This document shows positions 57,186-64,000 of a DNA stretch of 64,000 nt, piece by piece (positions within the stretch are counted from its first letter, which is position 1; each line of letters opens with the position of its first letter). The translations under genes were made by a program, and so were the position numbers. The stretch covers positions 682,001 through 746,000 of the forward strand of contig JALMLS010000322.1 of NCBI GenBank assembly GCA_038496445.1. Reading direction: 5' to 3'. The notes under the pieces were generated by a model. That model made no database searches. It had not been told where the DNA came from and saw only the letters and a program-made list of their open reading frames with translations. This stretch comes from Trichosphaerium sp. ATCC 40318 (lineage: Eukaryota; Discosea; Flabellinia; Trichosidae).

Positions 57186-58871
57186 TTACACTTTACTGTT
57201 TGTCTCCCAAGGTCTTGACTTATTTCTTAAAGAATCCAAATGGTCCCAAGACTCAATATGTGGCTTACTATCGAATACATGTGCAAACAAAGCCTTTGAA
57301 TAAACGCCATATTTCTCTTTACAATCTCTTCCTTCTAACGAATCTAAACGTAATACTAACTGTCTCTTGAGATTAGCAATAACAAATACATCATTATTAA
57401 GACAATAAATAAACCTTCTATCAAAACTACGAAAAGGTCTATGTGGGTTCCACTTATCATCAACTTCATCACTTAACGAGTCTTTTAAGTCATCTAAATC
57501 AATGACGATCTTAAGTCTTATAAACTGTCTTGTCTTTGTGTAATACTTGTATAAAACATCTTCCGATGTTATAAAGTATAAATCATTATGTCTATCAATA
57601 GTCATACCAAACGCATGTCCTTTCAAAGATCGCTTAAACATGATGTTTAAGTTAGGCCTTGTACTGCTTGGTGATGATGAAATGTTTATCCGATATAATG
57701 TTGTTATCCCTGTCTTCTCTTCTAAATCAATAACGTACATATTTGTATCTGTATTGTCAATACAAAGTGATCCTGGTGTAAAATTGAATAAATCGTTTCC
57801 TGTAAGTTTAAAAATAACTGATTTTTTTCCTTCTGGTGTAACCTTATGTATACGACGTGCTCTTGATTCGCTAAAATATAAGTTTTCCTTAGAATCCAGG
57901 CATAATCCACCTACATATTCCATTGTCATGTCAATCTTATGGCCGGCGAGAGTTGACACTTGACCTGAATCTGTTTCTATTTTTCTAATCGCTCGATTCA
58001 TGCTCCATTCTGAAACGTATATGGTGTTATTACGTGATACGGTTATACTATAGGGTGTGTTGAACTCAGCGCTGTATCCTTGAGTAATGAGAAAGAGGTG
58101 TGAAAGGTCTAGGAGCTACAAGTAGTCTCGAAGATGTGGACGATACATTTTTTCTAAAACGAACTTACACTTTACAACTTCCATCTAAGTATCCTTCCAT
58201 CTTTTGAAGCTGTTGGGGTATTCCTGTTATCGTACTGATATATTTATTACTGAAGTCTATTTTTCTAATCATGCCATTACCAGAATCTGCCACCAAGAGC
58301 TAAACGACATAAATAAGATCAATCAAAGAAAAAACTACAAAGAACCGCTTTGTATTTTCTATTTACTACCTTTCCTGACGTACACTACCGGACCCATCTC
58401 TAGTAACTCCCCGTATACCTTTAACGCGACCTTTACCGAAACTACCATCTTTATAACCCCATTTCAACCCACACAACGTTCTTAAAACGCGCAAACCTGA
58501 AATATCCTACAAACAAACGCAAGTAAGCAACAAGAAAACGATTTTTTGTGATATCGTTAAAAATAAACAAACTGATTTCTCCAAATCACGTGATGTAATA
58601 AATGCACACGTGCGTTGACGCGTTATTTAAGAAAGCCCGAAGAGCATAAGGTAGATGAATTTGAGATTATTTTGCTTTAAACGTGATTAAAAAATAAAAT
58701 TAATATCGGGTTGGCTTTTTGTACCCTTCCTACTTGAGTTCCTTGAATTATCAGGTCAAACCAATGACATACTAACCGAAAAGCCAAAAAATCAATTGTA
58801 GGCAGTTTTAGGCCTATTATTGATAGTATTTCGCTCGGTAGCTGAAGAATACCTTTACTCCGCTCCATCAT
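57186..58871 (-). CDS. F-box protein with NHL-type beta-propeller
   Basis: Start at the ATG ATG pair, 58871 (MMERSKGILQLPSEIL). The F-box is LQLPSEILSIIGLKLPTIDF ... FRLVCHWFDLII. A 231-nt intron with CACGTGAT links it in phase 0 to the propeller (donor GTACAA, acceptor TTGTAG before DISGLRVLRTLCG). NHL blades: GVTRDGSGSLLVADSGNGMI, TPYSITVSRNNTIYVSEWS, GLCLDSKENLYFSESRARRI, FGMTIDRHNDLYFIT. The DGS-x-x-AEFNTP element typical of NHL repeats is restored by splicing. About 440 residues. F-box plus propeller suggests a ubiquitin-ligase adaptor whose propeller holds the target. If the intron call is wrong, two separate genes would result, but phase and spacing favour one. Confidence 0.75.
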
Positions 58872-59239
58872 CTTTGCAGTTTTTTTTTGTTGGATAAATA
58901 ACCGTATATTATGGTCAATGCAATTATCTATGCCCAACCCGAGCATTAACCTCTCAGTTGTCGTAAACTGGCTTGTACGTTTTCATCTAAATTCAGCTAT
59001 TCCGTTTAAAAACTGGGACATTTTTATTTGGGCTAAGGACTTTTATACTGAATACCTTACGCCCACAAAAGGGTGAAAGTGATTTTAGGCGCTTTGAAAA
59101 CTCGGAATGTTATGCTTTAGACCTGTTTTAAATGCAAGTCGACTGTGCTAACCAGAAACGGAACGTTGTAAACTTGAACGTTCAGAAAGGGCTAGGCAAC
59201 GAAAATATAAATACCACGTGTTTTACGTCAAAGGTTGTT
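58872..59239. other. Intergenic
   Basis: Short region upstream of the F-box/NHL gene. The frame is open to an alternative ATG at 58946 (MLGLGIDNC), which could lengthen the N-terminus. CACGTG at about 59214. Confidence 0.45.
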
Positions 59240-60086
59240 TTAATTCTTTAGATCAATCTTTATTTCCTCAGTTTTAAGGTCTTCGTAGTCTGATATATCC
59301 AATAATACTCTCACAGTTATAGTACCACTTACTAGATCCTTTTTACCTGGACGTGGATTCATCTTCAGCTTGAAACCTTCGAGATTCTTTTCAGAACGTG
59401 ACAAGCTGTCAAAAAGTTCTTGGAAGTTCTCACAAAGTTCGAATTTCTGATCTATCAAGTCAGTCAAGACAACGCTTGCTATCCCCAAGAACGAATCCTT
59501 TCTTGGTCCTTTATCCTTATCTCTATAGTATCACATTAGTTTAATCGAATATACTACGTCTTGGACTCATTCCAGGTCGTATTCCGGCGTACCGACATTC
59601 GAACTTTATAACTTTGTCCTTTAATGGTCCTTTAACCTCAAAATTGAACCCTTCGCTCCAAAATGGTGACAGAGTCTTCTTATGAACAGTGGTTCGCCCA
59701 TACATTGACCCTTTTTCGATATATTTTATTTTCGGGCATTCTAAGGGTTTCCCTAGCTCGGACTATAAGTAGCGTGAGCTATCCGTAAGGACGATTATGT
59801 TGTATTTAGCGTTTCGAAAGCAAGATTTGTGTTGTTTGTTTTTAAAACGTTTGTAAAGGCGTAAATCAATGTTGGACGTCATTTAAACGCGTAAGAGATG
59901 AATGACTAACGTTTTAATACATACCCGATCTGTAACGTGTAACATAACATAAGGATCACTAGAACGGCCGAAATCCTTTGCTGCAAGGTCTCTACCGCTT
60001 TCTACTGTTACATTTACTTTAGTTGTAGTATTTTCGTTTAATTCAAGACGCCTGTATTGCGGGTATTCAGTCTTCTCTTCTGCCAT
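59240..60086 (-). CDS. C2-domain protein
   Basis: Three exons. A single C2 domain occupies most of the protein: VTVESGRDLAAKDFGRSSDP, the strand IEKGSMYGRTTVHKKTLSP, FWSEGFNFEV, and IKFECRDKDKGPRKDSFLGI. The Asp residues of the calcium-binding loops (AKDF, SSDP, RDKD, KDSF) are all present, so calcium-dependent phospholipid binding is expected. After the domain comes a strand-rich end (SGTITVRVLLDIS) and an acidic/basic tail. No catalytic domain. It starts MAEEKTEYPQYRRLEL with no signal peptide, so it should be cytosolic and recruited to membranes by calcium. About 215 residues; copine-like or small C2 proteins of amoebae are comparable. Confidence 0.88.
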
Positions 60087-61808
60087 GGTTCGAGCACTAC
60101 TTTACTTGTTTGTTATGGTCTGACAACACCGTCAAACTTAGTCCTTTTACGACGTAAAATGTGAAATTTTAAACGCTAGAACACGGTTTTGTAGTAAAAT
60201 TAGAGTTGCTCGCTTGCTTTGCGCCATGTAAGTTTGAGATGCAACACGTGACCAAACTACTCACGACTTTAACACTCGCGTTTGAGCGAGTAAGTATGTA
60301 AGCTGGAAAAATATTGAGCATAGTGCGAGGCAGAGCTTACACGCTGCGTCATGCATACCAAGCCAGACTAGGAAGTAACGGACACCGCAACGTGCAGCGC
60401 TAACCAACACTTCCGACGAATTGAATTGAATGGGCAAAAAAGACTATAAAGACTACAACGGAGGTCATGTCATGCTATATCTTCACTTCTTTTTCGTGTT
60501 TAACGCGAATGGATTATATCCGTAAGGACGTTTTAGCTAGATAGCATATAGGGTTCTTTAAATATTATGGGAGTGACTACACATAAGATAGTAATGCAGC
60601 CAAGGTGTTAATATCGCGCCCGGTGTTTAAATCAGCGGAGGCGAAAATAACTGAGTTTTCGCAGTTGTGTGCACGAAACATCGTCCGAACGCTCCGCACT
60701 CCACGGGGTTTTGGTTGTTCATTTGTTTGTTACCTATACACCAGAAGCCATGACTCCTCATGTCAAAATAATACGTATACCTAACACGTAGCACTATTTT
60801 AAACCAAATTTTGGAAAAAATCACGTGATGCAGAAACCGCTTTATAAAAGAGGCAAAAAACTGACTTTTACATACTCCTAACGGCGTTGTCTCATTTTTA
60901 CATTCGTACAAACGGGGTACAAAAAACGCTTCAGGAACACCCCGCGTATGCCATCCGCGATGACTACGCTGGATGTCCAGTACGAATTTTTTATCTTTAC
61001 TTTACTTTTCTGCACACGGCAAACACAGCTTAGTGGGTTTCTAGATAACCCGTGTGCATGACCTTAATACCACCGCAGTATCGGCGTTAAGGAGTTGATG
61101 AGATAGTAAAATATCCCTAAAGTGCGCGAGGAGAAACGGTGTGTGAACCAAAAGTCAAACTGCGGTCCCGAGGACTTAAGTTGAATTTTTTTGTTTACCT
61201 TTTTTGCCAATTTCACTTTTTCACGAACTACATCCTTTTTATTTTTTACGCACAACATCCCTAGCGCTCCCTTTAACGTTCCAATAGCTCCCCTTGGCTA
61301 TCTTTTGTTCTCCTCTTTTTTATTATCTGGCAGATTGTGAGAAAAAAAAAAACACCGCGGTGTTTTTACTCCATGGATTTGTGCTCCTCGGTAAACGGAG
61401 GTAAACAGCGAACAATAAATCAACCAATACCCCGTATTACTTATAACGTTATATATGAACGCTGTAATAAACTTGAGAGCAAGCGGTGTTCCTTTAAAAT
61501 CCCCATTGAGGAGAATTTTGTAATCGTTCGGTTATTTTTCACTCCCGTACATACCTGTTCGTTATCATACGTTTCCTTAAAAGGTTAATGAGAAGAGCCT
61601 TGTATTCGTTGTGTCACAAAGAATTCTTCGATCCGGTAGTGCTGTACATTACGCGATAGTGTAAATAGTCAGAACGGAGACTTTGGAACACAACTAAGTT
61701 TTTTTACTTTTTTGAGCGTTGGAGTTAAGTGTACCCGGGGAGGACAAGTCATTTCTCACATACCCAAAACGTATCAAGCGTTTCGCATCATCTCCTGGAA
61801 TAATCGTT
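60087..61808. other. Gene-poor intergenic region
   Basis: Nothing supported over 1.7 kb. A minus ORF at 60627-60911 (94 codons, CGAFGRCFVHTTAKT) and a plus ORF at 61337-61588 have no families. CACGTGAT at about 60821. The frame of the following Myb gene is open from 61719 but without an ATG before 61809. Confidence 0.4.
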
Positions 61809-62858
61809 ATGTTACAGTCATCTATACGCAATTATAGCACCAACGCAAGCTCTTTAGACAGAGTACAACTTTGTTTTGTAAACGCAGACAAGTGCGAATA
61901 TACAAAAGGCCAGTGGCGCCCGAGGGAATGGCGCGTGGGCTTCGACGGCCTTCAACATGGTGTTTCCCGCAAGGAGGTGTCAGTTCGCGTCAGGACCAAA
62001 AGCCCTTCGCAAGTACGCACGCACTACCAAAAGGTCAAGTTCAAAGGTATGTTGTCTTACATTGGTTGAAAATGACTAGTCGTTCTCCTCTTACCTTAGT
62101 AATAAATTGCAACAGGCGTTATATCATACGGAAGTTCAAACGTCACCAGCCACAATGGAATCAATACTTCAGATGTTTTAACAGAGGTAAATTTCAAAAA
62201 AAAGCGGTTATCGGATTCAATTCTAATCACGTGGTTTTAGAATGATTCGATGATGATAGCTCTAGATTGCAGAGGCGAGAAGCTTCCACCATGCAACGGC
62301 CCTTTTTCATACAGAGAGATGTACTTAGCTGTACGAGCAGTTTTCCAATGGGGACTGAAACCAGATAAAATATCTTGGTGTCTTGGCACACGTACTCCGA
62401 GTGATGTATTGATGGTTCTACAAAGTTTAGAGGTTCGTCATACATGATTAGATTTTAATCAAGCTCATTTGCTAAATTCTTTGTGGTAGAATCTCGCTGT
62501 TGCACATGGTTTTACAAACGAAAGAAAACCAAGAAGAGGCCGGCAAAACGGACAAGTTAAGCGATGGCGTGCGTTCAACAGGATAGTTGGAAACCCAGTA
62601 GAAGAACACCAACACCAACCACAAACACAAACACAAACTGTGCAGGTATCTCAAGTATCTACGGGTCCTCAACGCATTCCTCGCTACAGCAGAGCAGCGC
62701 GAGTACTGCGTGAGCCCGAAGAAAAAAGCACAAACAATTTCCAATGGCAAGGTTTAGGGCTTTACGACGCCTGGGCATCTTCGCCCGATACTCCTTTACC
62801 AAGCTTGTTCCCAGAACTCGTTTTGATACAGGAAAAACCTATTGAGATGTACAGATAA
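61809..62858 (+). CDS. Myb/SANT-like regulatory protein
   Basis: First ATG at 61809 (MLQSSIRNYST). A Myb-like repeat reads KGQWRPREWRVGFDGLQHGV, then RVRTKSPSQVRTHYQK, close to the single-Myb TRTP-SQVRSHAQK type. A second SANT-like unit, GPFSYREMYLAVRAVFQWGL ... SWCLGTRTPSDVLMVL, follows after two short introns (GTATGT and GTAAAT; the second contains CACGTG). Then comes a basic, AT-hook-like patch (RKPRRGRQNG) and a Gln/Thr-rich segment (HQHQPQTQTQTVQ). Ends KPIEMYR. About 285 residues. Probably a DNA-binding or chromatin-associated nuclear protein. The first repeat lacks one of the usual tryptophans. Confidence 0.7.
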
Positions 62859-64000
62859 ACCGTAGAGTAACAAAACGAAAACTATTTCCAGTGTAATTAA
62901 AAATAAAGTGTATTATATCAAACATATTGATCAGACCAAGCACTCTTTTTAGACCACGTGACCTCGTAACTTCTATATTCCTTCTACTACAGTTTTGTTT
63001 TTGCAGAGTGGTATGAATGTGCCAGCGCTGGGAGCATTAGGGGAGAAAAACGTGGAACAACATCTGTTTTTAGTTTAAAAAAAGTAAACTTCTTATTACA
63101 ACCCGTGGATGGCACTAACGAATACTGTAACGAAGATAAGTAGCCTAGCAGGTTGTACAGGGTTGGCAGTGATAAACAATAATGGATAGGGTCGCCTGAC
63201 GTAAAACTACTTTCTCTTTAGTAACACCGCCGCTTGAAGCAAAAATGCCTGTGAAGTACTCCACTACGTATCCTTCTTCAATTAATGAGTAGCCGATTTA
63301 ATAGGTCAACGTAGTGCCGTATTATTCTGTAGAAACGCTAGAATGGTGTCTAAAGCGGTGTCAACAGACATACTTTGCAAGGTATATCTCAACTTCGCTA
63401 TTGTTTTTGAACGTTTCCTTTGTAACTGTACCATTCTAGGCCCTTTACAACTCCTCATGAGTTGGTGTCTTCTACTTAGCATAAAAAGATCCGTGTTGGT
63501 CCCGTGATAATTACTACTAAAACGAGCACAGTAAGGAAATTGGTAAAACCAAAGACATCCTGGTTTGTTTTTCGATCAAATTCAGAATTTATTTATTGTA
63601 ACAAAAAAAAACCAAAATTATTCTGGTCGCACAAACAAAGTTTTTTGACTTCGATGTACGTCATAGTAACAAAGTGGAGTGTACACTATTATTTTCCCTT
63701 TAGTTTTATCAAATGAAGGATGGAACTGGCCAAAAGGAGTTTTTGTTTTTCCGGAGACCTTGAAACACCTCTAAAGGGTATCCTAAACGCCTCATTTTAC
63801 AATATTGAATTGTTTTCTTTAGCAGAATTAGCAGAACACATAATTGTTTAAGATCTTTTTACTGATGCCTGGTAATATGTAGTACCAACGTACGTAATGT
63901 ATGAAATCGTTTCCCCAAAAAATAAATAAAGAGTGTACACTCTTTTTCTTAGAGCTCCCTTTCTCGCTCCTATTTTTGACACGTACGTAAAGTAGAAAAA
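62859..64000. other. Intergenic to window end
   Basis: AATAAA at about 62902 may be the Myb gene polyadenylation signal. A plus ORF at 63504-63716 (TSTVRKLVKPKTSWFVF) has no family. Nothing else supported. Confidence 0.45.

Noticed and set aside
1-64000. Integrated giant-virus segment, suggested by YwqK, LRR and nuclease families
   Set aside because: The genes are scattered among spliced cellular genes, several have introns themselves, and no viral core genes (capsid, polymerase, packaging ATPase) are visible.
1-64000. CRISPR arrays, bacterial operons, IS elements or retrotransposons
   Set aside because: No regularly spaced repeats, no transposase, reverse transcriptase or integrase motifs, and no long terminal repeats were seen.

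Overview
This window is nuclear DNA of a unicellular eukaryote. It is AT-rich, and most genes are split by many short GT-AG introns, roughly 28 to 400 nt. The proteins are plainly eukaryotic: 14-3-3, a Ras-type GTPase, an Ariadne-type RBR ubiquitin ligase, a p300/CBP-type acetyltransferase, an HRDLAARN-type kinase, a stefin-type cystatin, F-box proteins and a C2 protein. A Zn2Cys6 regulator with a fungal-type middle region, F-box/YwqK-MORN and F-box/LRR proteins, tryptophan-rich nucleases and a PT-linker leishmanolysin-like protease fit a free-living amoebozoan- or opisthokont-related protist. I cannot fix the lineage from sequence alone. All gene models were spliced by eye from frame, homology and splice sites; most internal junctions are secure, and a few first exons are not.

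Layout. 0-13 kb: a partial membrane protein, a broken F-box/YwqK copy, a CE2-type SGNH esterase, an atypical Ras, an intact F-box/YwqK gene, a cystatin, a receptor-like membrane protein and two small unknown genes. 13-27 kb: an FBXO31-domain protein, a Zn2Cys6 transcription factor sharing a 412-bp promoter region with an SRA-like protein, an Ariadne E3 ligase, and a zf-PARP/uracil-glycosylase-like/FHA protein. 27-32 kb: a seven-repeat nuclease-like gene divergent from 14-3-3. 32-43 kb: a broken LRR gene, a HAT gene, a kinase, a 3-kb gene-poor stretch and an intact F-box/LRR gene. 43-51 kb: two coiled-coil genes and a second nuclease-like gene. 51-64 kb: a secreted protease, an F-box/YwqK gene, an F-box/NHL gene, a C2 protein and a Myb/SANT-like protein.

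Themes. Ubiquitin-linked recognition is over-represented: F-box joined to YwqK/MORN, LRR and NHL repeats, a separate FBXO31-type domain, and an RBR ligase. Both repeat families have decayed duplicates in the same window, so turnover is fast. Two large genes combine tandem W-rich repeats with a C-terminal D...E-Y-Q-G nuclease-like domain. Chromatin and DNA-repair functions are represented by an SRA-like protein, a HAT and the zf-PARP/UNG-like/FHA protein, whose glycosylase motifs are deg­enerate. Genome-level oddities are 5' splice sites of the GTACGT and GTGCGN types, two well-supported 28-nt introns, and a CACGTGAT octamer present in at least ten introns.
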